A stretch of 64,000 bases of DNA from Calothrix membranacea FACHB-236 (GTDB lineage: Bacteria > Cyanobacteriota > Cyanobacteriia > Cyanobacteriales > Nostocaceae): the NCBI RefSeq assembly GCF_014696315.1, contig NZ_JACJPX010000035.1, forward strand, positions 26,542 through 90,541, written 5' to 3'. Made by a program: the position numbers and the translations under genes. This document shows, in pieces, positions 27,223-36,900 of this stretch. Under the pieces are notes generated by a model that was given only the letters and a program-made list of their open reading frames with translations, made no database searches and was not told the origin of the DNA. Every line of letters begins with the position of its first letter. Positions within the stretch are counted from its first letter, which is position 1.

Positions 27223-27427
27223 GAATTGTTAAGAGCCGATATTTATTCATAAAAGTTAATCTGGCCGGATATCAGCTATCTTAGCAAATTGCGAAGTCTA
27301 TGAGTGAATAGTTTCTACCCTGCTTTTGGTGCAACCCGGATGCATCTGGGAGAAAATAGATTTTTCTGGGAAACCTAACAAATATGGCTGGTGATTTAAT
27401 ACCCGTCTGGTTTCCTAAATTCTGTGA

Positions 27428-28033
27428 ATGTTTATGCAACAGTTAAAAAATAAAGTAACAAATAAATTAGAACGAATATTAGAGCAAAATTTAGTACCCC
27501 GTTTAGTCAAGTGGGGAGAATACTTAGAAAATAAAATTAGGCGTTATAAGCATCAACAACTAAAGCCGCAATTAAAATTTTGTGGTGCAGATGTAAGATT
27601 TAAGCGAGATATCAAAATTGAGCATCCACAAAATGTTTCTTTAGGAAATAAAGTTTATATCGGCCCGGATGTTTTATTAGATGGTCGTGGTGGAATTACA
27701 ATTGGTGACAATAGTACAATTGGATTTAATGTTGTCATCCTCTCGGCAAATCATGATTATCAAAGTAACGACCTGCCCTATGAATATAATGTTTATATTC
27801 ATAAACCAGTAGTTATTGGTCGCAATGTTTGGATTGGTGGTAATGTTCTCATTGTTCCCGGCGTGACAATTGGAGATGGCGCAATTGTTGCAGCTGGTAC
27901 CGTTGTCACTGGCAATGTTGAACCTTTAGCTATTGTTGGTAATCAACCGATGAGAACTATTAAGTATCGCGATAAAGAACATTATGAACGGCTTGCAAGT
28001 AAGCAAAATATTAGTAATTTACCAATTGAATGA
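27428..28033 (+). CDS. Hexapeptide-repeat acyltransferase
   Basis: 201 residues. The left-handed beta-helix repeats run from about 60 to 180: FKRDIKIEHPQNVSLGNKVY, DGRGGITIGDNSTIGFNVVI, VIGRNVWIGGNVLIVPGVTI. An active-site-like histidine is present in SANHDY. The closing motif GDGAIVAAGTVVTGNVEP is typical of maltose/galactoside O-acetyltransferase relatives that modify surface sugars. No glycosyltransferase is adjacent. The stop codon overlaps a perfect 12-bp palindrome at 28032-28057. A near-palindrome CCCGGATGCATCTGGG lies upstream at 27335-27350. Confidence 0.87.
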   Translation: MFMQQLKNKVTNKLERILEQNLVPRLVKWGEYLENKIRRYKHQQLKPQLKFCGADVRFKRDIKIEHPQNVSLGNKVYIGPDVLLDGRGGITIGDNSTIGFNVVILSANHDYQSNDLPYEYNVYIHKPVVIGRNVWIGGNVLIVPGVTIGDGAIVAAGTVVTGNVEPLAIVGNQPMRTIKYRDKEHYERLASKQNISNLPIE

Positions 28034-28057
28034 TGCGTTCGCCAAGGCGAACGCATC
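28032..28057. repeat. Perfect 12-bp palindrome of the GATGCGTT...AACGCATC family
   Basis: Arms GATGCGTTCGCC and GGCGAACGCATC with an AA loop, followed by CTACG. A relative with arms GATGCGTTA/TAACGCATC is at 31464-31490. Both lie at a gene's 3' end and may stop transcription or protect mRNA ends. Confidence 0.85.
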
Positions 28058-28082
28058 CTACGTCTTAATTATGAATTGCGAA

Positions 28083-29465
28083 TTACGAATTACGAATTAA
28101 GCTATTTGCACGCTTTTCTTGAGGTCTGGCAACCATTCGCAATCCTGGGGGTGTAGAAAGAGTTAAACCACGGCGTACAGGATGTAAAGCACGTTTATTT
28201 AATAATGAAACTTGGAAATGTGACAGAATTGTTGCTAAGACAATTTTCATTTCATATTGGGCAAATGCTAACCCGATACAGCGACGATTACCGCCACCAA
28301 AGGGTAAGTATTCATAGGGTGAAAATTGCCTTTCTAAAAAGCGTTCTGGGCGAAATTGTTTGGAATTTGGGTAAATTTCTTGGCGATGATGCGCTAAATA
28401 AATGCTAGGTATAATTAGGGTTCCGACTGGTAATTTGTAACCCATAATTTCAATTGGATATTTTGCCACCCTAAGAAAACCATTGATCACAATTGGATAA
28501 ATCCGCAATGTTTCTTGACAGACTGCTGTTAAATAAGGCAACTTAGCAATGCTACTCGCATCAGGATTGACACCAAGGGTATCTAGTTCGTGTAGTAACT
28601 TTTCCTGCACTTCTGGTAATTGGTCAATCCAGTAAAAAGCCCATGTTAATGCAGAAGCAGTAGTTTCATGTCCTGCGACCAATAATGTCATTAATTCATC
28701 ACGTAATTCTAAATCTGACATTGGTTGTCCGTCTTCATAACGAGCCGCCATCATCAAACTGAGGATATCTTGACGATTGTGGTTAGATTCAGCCCGACGT
28801 TCTTGAATCAAAGCATAAATTAATTGATCAATTTTTTGCAGTTGGCGAATTACTTTACCCCAAGGACTCCATGCGCCTAAATCTTGTCGCATAAATTTAA
28901 ACAAGAAGGAAGCAAACAGCACAGGAGAACCGATAAAATCTAGCAAAGAACTGAGCAATTGCCGCAGTTCTTGAAACCGCTCACCTTCATCCAACCCAAA
29001 CACTACTCGTAAAATGACGCGCAAGGTAATTTCTTGCATAGAGTTACGGATATTGAAAGGTTTGCCAATCTGCCATTCATTACTTACCTGCTCAGCTATT
29101 TCACGAATATCTTGGCCGTAAGCCCGCATTCTTTCGCCATGAAAGGGAGGGGTTAATAATTGCCGTTGGCGTTGGTGGCGATCGCCATCAAGTAAAATTA
29201 CAGAATTATCACCTAACAACAATCTTAAAATTCCGTCCCCCCCACCAGTCTGAAAATAACTCTGATCAGCAGTAAAAATCTCTTCCAGTGCTTGGGGATG
29301 GCTGAAATATACCAGATGGTTAGCACCCTTACTCCAAACAGTGAATGAGTCACCGTAGATTTTGGCAAAACCTTCTACATATTGCACTGGTTGAGTCACA
29401 AACTTGAAAAGCCGTTGCCAACGCGGTAGTTTTGGCCCATCAGGTAAGCTGTGAGTGAGTGTCAT
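28083..29465 (-). CDS. Cytochrome P450 (CYP110-like)
   Basis: 460 residues with all P450 landmarks. The I-helix oxygen-binding motif is VAGHETTASAL. The K-helix ExxR is in ETLRIYP and the PERF-like segment is RPERFLE. The heme-thiolate loop is FGGGNRRCIG with the axial Cys. The N-terminus (LPDGPKLPRWQRLFKFV) lacks a membrane anchor. CYP110 is a cyanobacteria-specific family, several members of which hydroxylate fatty acids or terpenes; the substrate here is unknown. No redox partner is adjacent, so it would use a general ferredoxin. The neighbouring acyltransferase is convergent, which argues against an operon. Confidence 0.92.
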   Translation of the reverse strand: MTLTHSLPDGPKLPRWQRLFKFVTQPVQYVEGFAKIYGDSFTVWSKGANHLVYFSHPQALEEIFTADQSYFQTGGGDGILRLLLGDNSVILLDGDRHQRQRQLLTPPFHGERMRAYGQDIREIAEQVSNEWQIGKPFNIRNSMQEITLRVILRVVFGLDEGERFQELRQLLSSLLDFIGSPVLFASFLFKFMRQDLGAWSPWGKVIRQLQKIDQLIYALIQERRAESNHNRQDILSLMMAARYEDGQPMSDLELRDELMTLLVAGHETTASALTWAFYWIDQLPEVQEKLLHELDTLGVNPDASSIAKLPYLTAVCQETLRIYPIVINGFLRVAKYPIEIMGYKLPVGTLIIPSIYLAHHRQEIYPNSKQFRPERFLERQFSPYEYLPFGGGNRRCIGLAFAQYEMKIVLATILSHFQVSLLNKRALHPVRRGLTLSTPPGLRMVARPQEKRANSLIRNS

Positions 29466-29787
29466 ATAAAATTTTGAGGGTGAAATAAGTTTCGGCTTTT
29501 ATTGTTACAAGTTTTTCTAATATTGCGGGCGGAAAAATCCCTCGCAAGATATGAGTATTTACTACTAATTAATTGCCAAATTCTATTAGAATAAAGTTAA
29601 ACTGATGCGCGACTAGATTGTAAATTTTTACATTTAGGCTGTCATTAGTCATTGGTCATTTTTCATTTGTCTTGACAAAAGACGAAAGAGATTGCTGGCT
29701 GGTTGGAATTGTAAGCAAGTGTTAGCAAAATAAGTAGTGGATGCACAAAGCAGTATATTCTTATATGGCAGCGTCGGAAGTTAAGAA
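29466..29787. other. Spacer upstream of the parA-like gene
   Basis: 322 bp, AT-rich. It holds the string GGCTGTCATTAGTCATTGGT (29637-29656), repeated at 33284-33303, and a TTGACA near 29672 without a good -10. No gene is seen. Confidence 0.5.
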
Positions 29788-30420
29788 GTGCCAAACATCA
29801 TTGCTATACTCAACGGTAAAGGAGGTGTCGGTAAAACGACTACCGCAGTCAATCTGGCTGCAAACTTTGCCCAAAAATACAATGTGATTCTGATTGACGC
29901 AGATATTCAAGGTTCTGCCAGTTGGTGGTTTGGGCGCAATCAGAACGGTATGGGGTTTGATCTGTCTCAAGAAACAGATCCGCAACTTTTAGGTGATTTA
30001 AGAAAGCTAACAGGTTACGATTTAGTAATAGTGGATACGCCTCCGGCGCTGCACTCTGAAGCATTGGCGACGGTAGTAGCGATCGCAGATTATCTTGTTT
30101 TACCTACACCCCCAGCACCAATGGATCTAACCGTGTTAATTGAGACAGTTAGAAAAGCTGTCATCCCTTTGGGAGTCCCCCATCGGGTGCTGCTTACCAA
30201 AGTTGATCCGCGGAGTATTGGGGAAGCAGTTGAGGCGCAAAACACTCTCATGCGATTAGGAATACCCGCTTGTAAAACCTTTATCCGCGCCTATAAAGCG
30301 CACGAAAGAGCAGCACTTGAGGGTGTAGCGATCACTCAATGGCGAGGTAAACACTCACTGGAAGCGCAATCAGACTATCGTCGTGTAGCCAATGAATTAC
30401 AGCTTGATTGGAGGAAATAA
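29788..30420 (+). CDS. mcdA: ParA-family ATPase, probable carboxysome-positioning protein McdA
   Basis: 210 residues from GTG 29788, preceded by GGAAG; a stop codon two codons upstream fixes this start. It has the deviant Walker A KGGVGKTT (Lys11 to Thr18, with the signature lysine), a second motif [13 protein letters not shown] and Walker [15 protein letters not shown]. There is no DNA-binding N-terminal domain, so it is a small ParA like those that position cell cargo. It is coupled by a TAATG overlap to a coiled-coil gene with the features of McdB, and ccmK3-ccmK4 lie 7 kb away. McdA moves on the nucleoid to space carboxysomes. The cargo is inferred from the partner gene, not from McdA itself; a plasmid- or chemoreceptor-type ParA is the alternative. 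Confidence 0.7.
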   Translation: MPNIIAILNGKGGVGKTTTAVNLAANFAQKYNVILIDADIQGSASWWFGRNQNGMGFDLSQETDPQLLGDLRKLTGYDLVIVDTPPALHSEALATVVAIADYLVLPTPPAPMDLTVLIETVRKAVIPLGVPHRVLLTKVDPRSIGEAVEAQNTLMRLGIPACKTFIRAYKAHERAALEGVAITQWRGKHSLEAQSDYRRVANELQLDWRK

Positions 30421-31031
30421 TGGTTAAGAAACGTCTGTCTGACTTATTACAAGAAGAAGCACAAAAATTTACGCCATCTGAAGGTGAAACAGCCATTGAA
30501 GTAACTGCTGAAGCTGTGAGCGAAGCAGATGTGTCAGCAGAAGAAACATCAACGCAGACACCTGAGTCATCTACTGGGGCTAGGCGTGCAACTCCTACTA
30601 AGGCTGATTTAGAAAACACTATCAAAGAATTAAAAGAAACTCTCGAAAAATCTCACGAAAAAGAAGCCACCCTCCAACAGCAAGTTACAAATTTAAAATC
30701 GGCTGTATCTGAACAAAAAGCAGTAGCAACAAAGCTAACCAAAGAACTTGAGGAAGCAAAACAAGCTGCTTTACATTTAGCAGAATCTAACTCTCAGCTT
30801 ATAGAAGAAATTAACTCTTTGAAACAAGAAAAAGAACAGTTTGCTGAAGCTAATTCTCAGCTTGTAGCTCAAAGTAATGCCTTAAAGGAAAAACAAGAAA
30901 CTTATAAACCAGTAAAACAGACTCATGGTCAAGACTATTATAGAAAATCACATAGATCATCAGAAAGATTAGCAATAACACAACCAGATGAGTCTGAAGA
31001 TAGCTCTTCTCAGATGTGGTTGCTTGACTGA
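30420..31031 (+). CDS. mcdB: Disordered coiled-coil protein, probable McdB
   Basis: 203 residues from ATG 30420, which shares its first base with the stop of the ParA gene; GGAGG precedes it, so the two are translationally coupled. A basic start (VKKRLSDLLQEEAQKF) leads to an acidic Ser/Thr-rich disordered region (about 20-60) and a long coiled coil (about 65-160, Glu/Lys/Gln-rich). A polar tail ends SSSQMWLLD, with Trp200 four residues from the end. McdB proteins are described as disordered, phase-separating coiled-coil proteins with a conserved C-terminal tryptophan and a partner McdA gene. The match is by architecture and context, since such proteins align poorly. Confidence 0.65.
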   Translation: MVKKRLSDLLQEEAQKFTPSEGETAIEVTAEAVSEADVSAEETSTQTPESSTGARRATPTKADLENTIKELKETLEKSHEKEATLQQQVTNLKSAVSEQKAVATKLTKELEEAKQAALHLAESNSQLIEEINSLKQEKEQFAEANSQLVAQSNALKEKQETYKPVKQTHGQDYYRKSHRSSERLAITQPDESEDSSSQMWLLD

Positions 31032-31190
31032 TACTACTACTTTCTTGAATTAAAAATCAACGATGTCGTAGTGGCGTGGCAAGGCTAATTTTTTGCATTA
31101 GGTTTCTAGTTAAAACGGCGCTAAAGCGCAACTACGAATATTTTCTCATGCAATATTTTAGCTGTGTCAATCCAGTAGCAATATGCTTGG

Positions 31191-31379
31191 GTTAAGCTCA
31201 TTAGCGATTGATTTGTCACTTATTTAAAAAAGCCAGCAGCATTGGGGGATTCTCCCCCAAACCCCCTCCAAAATTATTGTTCTGTTTTTTTGTTGAGTAA
31301 CTAGTACAGCAGGGCTTAAATAAACAGACCATACCCTACGGGAAGCCGCTTTGCGGTAATAGTTTTTTGGTTTTGTTAT
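31191..31379. repeat. Dispersed repeat, copy A
   Basis: Shares blocks with 63839-64000: TTAAGCTCATTAGCGAT, GATTTGTCACT, a GGGGGA/TCCCCC hairpin, CCCCCTCCAAAATTATTGTT, TTTTTTTGTTGAGTAACTAG and AGTTTTTTGGTTTTGTTAT. Copy A has a private insert of about 50 bp (about 31314-31360) before the last block. It has no coding capacity. Confidence 0.88.
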
Positions 31380-31463
31380 CAATTAATTTTCTTAACTGAA
31401 CTGTATTTAATCCATTAGGGTGTGTTAGCCGTAGCCTTAACGCACCATTTCTGCCAAAAGCTT

Positions 31464-31490
31464 GATGCGTTAGTGTCAGCGTAACGCATC
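31464..31490. repeat. Palindrome GATGCGTTA/TAACGCATC
   Basis: Perfect 9-bp arms with a 9-base loop, followed by CTACATG. Same family as 28032-28057. It lies 10 bp past the stop of the leftward hydrolase gene. Confidence 0.8.
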
Positions 31491-31500
31491 CTACATGATT

Positions 31501-32433
31501 TTATTTGCTAGCTAATTTGTTGTTTTCGTATTCTCTAGAATGGGTATGACTGCAAAATTCTAAAATATTTTGGGCGGTGATTTGTGGTTGTTCTAGATGA
31601 GGAAGATGTCCACAGTTTTGTATCCATACAAGTTGGCTGTGGGGAATTGCACGTTTAAATCTTTGAGCATCTTTAGTACCCAAAATCTTATCGGAATCTC
31701 CCCACAAAATTAGTGTTTGCTGTTTAATTTCTGCTAATTTTTTAAATCTAAAGGCACGATAACCGCCACTTTTAGTAAAAGCAATTAAAGCTTGGCTCCA
31801 GTTTGGCATTTGTAGATGTAATGCGGCGCAATCTACACCATCATTTGTTACCAGTTGTTGAGCTTTATAAGCAGCGCGAGAAATGCGATCGCGCACTTTG
31901 GGATTACGCAAAAATTCTGTGGCTAAGTAATCCAAAGGGGGAAACATGAATTTGCTTAAGGGTGAACCACCTTGCAAACCTGCACTATCCATTAACACTA
32001 GTTTTTTGACTGCTTCAGGATAAGTGAGTGTAAAGTCAATTGCTGCTGCACCCCCCATTGATGCACCGAGCAAAATGACAGGTTGGTTAATTAGGGTTTT
32101 CCAAAAATAATAAAGATGGGTTTTAATGGCAGTGGGACTATAGTTAATCCCAGACAATCTTTCTGTAAAACCAAAACCCAATAAATCCACAGCCCAAGTT
32201 TCATTTTCTGCTGCTAATAATGGGAGCAGTCGCCGGAATTCTAAAACTGAACTATCAAAGCCGTGAATTAATAAAATTGGTACACCACCACTACCTTGAT
32301 GTACATAGGTGGTATTGATTGGTTGAGTAGCCAGAGGAGTTGCGATCGCCTGAGATTGAATACTTTGAGCAAGTGCGATCGCGGCAGGTTCTTGTAATTG
32401 CCCAACGGCTGTAGGTAAAAAACTTGGAAACAT
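31501..32433 (-). CDS. Alpha/beta fold hydrolase
   Basis: 310 residues from ATG 32433 (MFPSFLPTAVGQLQEPAAIA); the open frame to 32493 adds a weak extension. Core motifs are ILLIHGFDSSVLEF, the nucleophile elbow LLGASMGGAA, the acid in LWGDSDKILG and the histidine in NCGHLPHLEQP. There is no signal peptide. The substrate is unknown. It has the same general fold as the proteins at 1935-2873 and 8990-9964, and is closer to the first. Confidence 0.88.
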   Translation of the reverse strand: MFPSFLPTAVGQLQEPAAIALAQSIQSQAIATPLATQPINTTYVHQGSGGVPILLIHGFDSSVLEFRRLLPLLAAENETWAVDLLGFGFTERLSGINYSPTAIKTHLYYFWKTLINQPVILLGASMGGAAAIDFTLTYPEAVKKLVLMDSAGLQGGSPLSKFMFPPLDYLATEFLRNPKVRDRISRAAYKAQQLVTNDGVDCAALHLQMPNWSQALIAFTKSGGYRAFRFKKLAEIKQQTLILWGDSDKILGTKDAQRFKRAIPHSQLVWIQNCGHLPHLEQPQITAQNILEFCSHTHSREYENNKLASK

Positions 32434-32537
32434 AAACCTCAGTTTACCATACTGTTTGGCCAGTTTTTGCCAATTGTACAGAGGGCACAGCAATGCCGTG
32501 CCCTACCCATCTATTACATTCTATTTCCAAATTGGCA

Positions 32538-33167
32538 TTATTTAATCAAATGGAAAGAGTTGAAAAACTTTTGCGTCTCGCTAATTTCAGGAGTTTCTAT
32601 ACTACCAACCATCATAAAATATATTTTCTGTCCAACCAGAAAAAAGCGACTGTTATAAATCGTGCCATTTTTTTCGTCTTTGACTTTAATTTCTTTACCG
32701 GGATATTCTTCAAACTGAATATTTTTTTGACTCAATAACTTGTTTTCATTTTCTAACATTCCTTCTAGAAAAGCATCGATTAATTCTCCCGGAGGTAACT
32801 GGCTGACATCAATGCCAAAATCTGCGTATCCTACAATGAAAGCATTTTTATCTCCAGTAACAGCGTGCATTTTTAATGATTTAATACCTGATGAATTAGA
32901 ATTTTCAGGCGGAGATATCTCTTCTACTTTTCCATTAGGAAAAAGCACAGAAAATTTTCCCTCAGATGAAGAAAATTCTTGCCATGCCGGTGTGGTTGCA
33001 ATAACGCTTGATATAGGTAATTGCTGAATATTGTTTATTGTTTTTGCATCAACTTTCGGATTGCTCAGTGTTTCTACTAATAATAAAAATATAGCAGCTA
33101 AAAATACTTGGTTTAACTTACGGTTTGTTTGTAACATTGGCTTGTCTATTTTAATTGACAATTCCAT
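32538..33167 (-). CDS. Exported protein of unknown function
   Basis: 209 residues. The signal is a hydrophobic stretch at about 22-34 (VFLAAIFLLLVETL), and the start may be the second Met (33137). The mature part begins near KTINNIQQLP and has an alpha/beta pattern: WQEFSSSEGKFSVLFPNGKV, NAFIVGYADFGID, EYPGKEIKVKDEKNGTIYNS, FFLVGQKIYFMMVGS. The pattern of a short domain with a conserved FSVLFP and a closing FFNSF resembles small exported cyanobacterial domains of the PsbP/DUF1795 type, but I would not assign it. It lies 105 bp upstream of the hydrolase start on the same strand. Confidence 0.72.
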   Translation of the reverse strand: MELSIKIDKPMLQTNRKLNQVFLAAIFLLLVETLSNPKVDAKTINNIQQLPISSVIATTPAWQEFSSSEGKFSVLFPNGKVEEISPPENSNSSGIKSLKMHAVTGDKNAFIVGYADFGIDVSQLPPGELIDAFLEGMLENENKLLSQKNIQFEEYPGKEIKVKDEKNGTIYNSRFFLVGQKIYFMMVGSIETPEISETQKFFNSFHLIK

Positions 33168-33294
33168 TAAAGCTGCTATTTATACAGATAATAAGGGAGA
33201 TATCTCTGAATTTGTGTGGTTTTCTTGTAAGTTTTTGCAAAAATTAAATAACTAGGTTGGCAAAATTAAAAATTACTGGCTGAGGCTGTCATTA

Positions 33295-33366
33295 GTCATT
33301 GGTAAGGATTTCAAGCAGATTTACATTGCGTAACATAATTTGGTTTATTCCTGCCAACTTACTTAT
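33295..33366. repeat. Dispersed repeat of about 70 bp, copy 1
   Basis: Shares GTCATTGGTA, GGATTTCAAGC, ATTTAC, TAACATA, TGGTTTATT and ACTTACTTAT, in order and at the same spacing, with 55509-55579. Noncoding in both places. Confidence 0.8.
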
Positions 33367-33477
33367 GATTCTGGTACGAGTTAATAATTTCAGATGGGGC
33401 AAATTTCTACTGGATTCTGTAAATTGTATAAATAATGAAAAGTGCGATCGCCTGTTGATTGCAGTAGTAAAAGTACC

Positions 33478-33858
33478 TTAGAACAATTCCCATCCTAAAG
33501 TTTGCGCTACCTCGTTAGAGATAGTAATAGGGTTGAACGGTTTAGCAATCACGCCAGCGACACCCATCTGGGCAAAACGACGGCGATCGCTCGGTTGTAC
33601 TTTTGCGGTTAACAGTACTATGGGAATCAGTTGTGTAGCAGGGTCAGATTGCAGTTTGTGACAGACATCAAATCCATTCATGTCAGGCATAGAAATATCT
33701 AATAGGATGGCATCCCAATGCCCTGTTCTTACTGTGACTAATGCTTCACTACCAGACTCAGCTGTGCTGACTTGCCATCCTGCTATTTCTTCTAACGATA
33801 CTTGGATAATACGACGAATATCAGGTTCATCATCAACAATTAAAAGGCGTTTTGTCAT
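33478..33858 (-). CDS. Single-domain response regulator (CheY-like)
   Basis: 126 residues forming one receiver domain. The acidic pocket is VDDEPDIR, the phospho-acceptor Asp is in LLDISMPDMNGF, the Thr is in VLLTAKV and the Lys is in VIAKPFNP. There is no output domain, so it acts by protein binding or as a phosphate relay. It lies 69 bp downstream of the multi-PAS kinase on the same strand, and the two are very probably partners. Confidence 0.93.
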   Translation of the reverse strand: MTKRLLIVDDEPDIRRIIQVSLEEIAGWQVSTAESGSEALVTVRTGHWDAILLDISMPDMNGFDVCHKLQSDPATQLIPIVLLTAKVQPSDRRRFAQMGVAGVIAKPFNPITISNEVAQTLGWELF

Positions 33859-33927
33859 AACTAGTTAAGCAACATAAAAGTCATGGGTGAGAGTCAGACA
33901 ACTCTTAACAGATGCAATTATATGTAA

Positions 33928-36900
33928 TTAATTTTGTTTACTTAATTTTCGCTGATTGAGTGGCAACGTAAAATAAAAAGTGCTACCTTGCCCTAAAATG
34001 CTTTCTACCCAAATCTGTCCGCCATGCTGTTGGACGATGCTTTTACAGATTGCTAAGCCTAACCCTGTGCCTCCTTTTTGGCGAGAATCGGAGACATCAA
34101 CTTGTTGAAATCTGCCAAAGATAGTCTCTAATTTCTCGCTGGGAATACCTCGCCCTTGGTCTTTTACAGAGAAGAGAACATAAGGGCCAGTCATAGAAAA
34201 CTTTGTTTGTTTTAAGTTTAATTCCGCAGTTGCTAACTCTGCGGTGAGCCAAACTGTGCTGTTGGCTGGAGAAAATTTAATCGCATTACTCAGGAGGTTG
34301 ATGAGAGTTTGAACGATCGCATCGGGTGCAGCAGTAATAGTAACAAACAGGGGGGTGAATTCGAGGTTAATTGCGGCTTGGGTAGCAATAACTTGCACAG
34401 TTTCCACTGCTTGCTGCATTAAAGTATTAATTTGGCAGGTCTCCATGATTAACTGAGTTTTACCAGAGTCCAAACGTTCCAAGTCAAGAATGTCGTTGAC
34501 TAGACGTACTAGGCGATCGCAGTTATTCAAGGCGATGGTGAGCATTTCTTTAGCACGTTCTGGGCGCTTTTCAAAAATTCCTGTTCCTAGCATTCCCAAA
34601 GCGCCATGAATAGCTGTTAAAGGTGTGCGAAGTTCATGACTGACGACAGAGATAAACTCGTCTTTCATTTGGTCGATTTGCTGGCGTTCGCGCAGTGCTG
34701 CTTGCTGTTCGCTGATGTCCTGAATTTGAGCAACAAAATACAGAGGCTTACGATTCTGATCTCTCACCAAAGAGACACTGATCAAAATCCAAATAATAAA
34801 CCTGCTTTTGTGGATATAGCGTTGTTTTAGTTGATAGATGCGTTGTTTCTCTTTTAATACTTGCGTTGCAGCAGCTAAATTGGTCGGAATATCATCGGGA
34901 TGGGTAATTTCTAGGGAATTTAGCCTTAACAGTTCTGCTTCGCTGTAGCCTACCATTTCACACAAGGAACGATTGACTTGTAAAAACTGCCCATGAGGGG
35001 AAATTAAAGCCATACCAATCGCCGCATCATCAAAAGCGCGACGGAATTTTTCTTCACTTTCTCGCAGTGCAGCTTCTACTTGTTTGCGTTCGCTGATATC
35101 TGAAGAAACGGCGGTGACAACCCAACATTTTTGGGCTTCATCCCAACGAGAACTGGAAGTTTGGGAGATCCAGCATATACTTCCATCCTTGTGGTACAGC
35201 CGATATTCATAAGTCCCAGTTTGTTCAGCAAAAATGTTAGCAAAGACAGCATCTGCCATCATTTGCCAATCTTCGGGGAAAATTTGGCTAATCCAAAGGT
35301 TGTTATTTCTGAGTTCCGCTGGTGTGTATCCAGAAATGAATTCGCAACCTGCTGAGACATGAGTGATATCCCAGGTGCGATCAGGAAACACGCGCATACT
35401 AGTAATGATAGCGCTGACACTGTTTAAGATATCGTTGAGTTTAGCTTGGGAAGCTTGCAGTGCTAATTCTAGTTGTTTGCGATCGCTAATATCTTGCGCG
35501 ACTCCATGCCAAATAATCTCACCGTTTGCTCGTCGTTCCGGCCGAGAATTTGCCTGAATCCATTTAATTTTGCCTGAGGGCGTAACAATCCGCCATTCAT
35601 ATTTAAACAGTTGTAAAGCTGCCATACTACGTGCGATCGCCTGCTGATAAGCCAATCGATCCTCAGGATGAATCTCGTTAAAAATAATTGCTGGATTTTG
35701 CAGCGCCTCTGCTACTGGAACTTCATAGATTTCCTCAAAAGCTGGGCTGAGATACTCATACCTCACAGGCCCGGGGCCACTTTTATTATCAGCCACTGTA
35801 TAAATAATAACTGGAGAAGCATCTGCCAAATTCTGTAGTCGGGCTTCGCTCTGCTGTAATTCGGTAGCAATCCGTTTGTTAGCAGTAATATCTGTCACCC
35901 GGACAAGATACATAAATTGCCCCGCTACCTGAATCATTTTGACTGCTAAATTGCCCCAAAAGGAATTTCCCTTTTTAGTCAGGTATTCCACTTCCCGACT
36001 CCAAAAGCTCTGCTGTTCAATTTCAATAGCAATCTCTGCTAGTTCCTCGTCTGTGAACTGCCGTTTTTGTAAAATATTTCCTTGAATGCCAATTAATTGG
36101 GCTTTACTTTTTACCTCAAACAATTCCACAGCTCGCTGATTGCAATCTAGAATCCGTCTGTTTGGGGGTGGTTCTACTAAGAAGATAGCATCGGCAGATT
36201 CATTAAAAATTGCTTCTCGCAATTCTCGGACTTGTTGAAGTTCTAGTTCTACCTGTTTACGCTCTGTGTAGTCTTTAAATACAGATAGGATATAAGGCTT
36301 ACCTTCTAACTCAATCCATTCCGAAGAAATTAAGCCAATTTTGATTTCCCCTGATTTGGTTTGCAATTCCAACTCAAAATTGTACACACGCTGCTCAGTT
36401 TGTAATAACTGGCACATTTGTGAGAGTTTTTCTGGTTTTACAGCTATTCCCAGTTCTAAAGGAGTATGACCAACCACCTCGGCACGAGAATACCCAGTTA
36501 TTTCTAAAAAGCGATCGTTCACCTCGACATAGCAACCAGTCTCGAAGCTAATAATATGAATAAAATCAGGGCTATTGCGGAATATTTTGGCAAATTTGTC
36601 CTCCGATTCATTCAGAGCTACTTTGGCGCGTTCAAAAGCTTGTTTTAAGTCTTTAGCTGTTTGGTTAAAAGATTGAGTTAATAACTGGAGTTCTGCGATC
36701 GCAATTTTTTCTGATAAAGGTTGCTGCCATTCTCCTTGCGCTAAAGCCTGACTCGCCTGACTAAGACGCACAATCGGCTTGGTAATCCTATTTGCCGTAA
36801 ATATACCAATGCCTATAGTAATAAATAGCGTGAGGCAACATAAGAGCAGCGTCTGAGATTTATTCGCCTCAATTTCTTGCATAAAATCCGATGCTGGCAC

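Larger units (their letters stand above)
31032..31500. other. Repeat-filled spacer after the putative mcdB
   Basis: 469 bp made mainly of repeats: a GCGCTAAAGCGC palindrome (about 31119-31131), the dispersed repeat at 31191-31379 and the palindrome at 31464-31490. No gene is seen. Confidence 0.7.

Noticed and set aside
32467..33255. Rightward frames of 60-95 residues between the hydrolase and the response regulator
   Set aside because: They lie opposite the exported protein gene or in AT-rich spacer, and contain no recognisable features.
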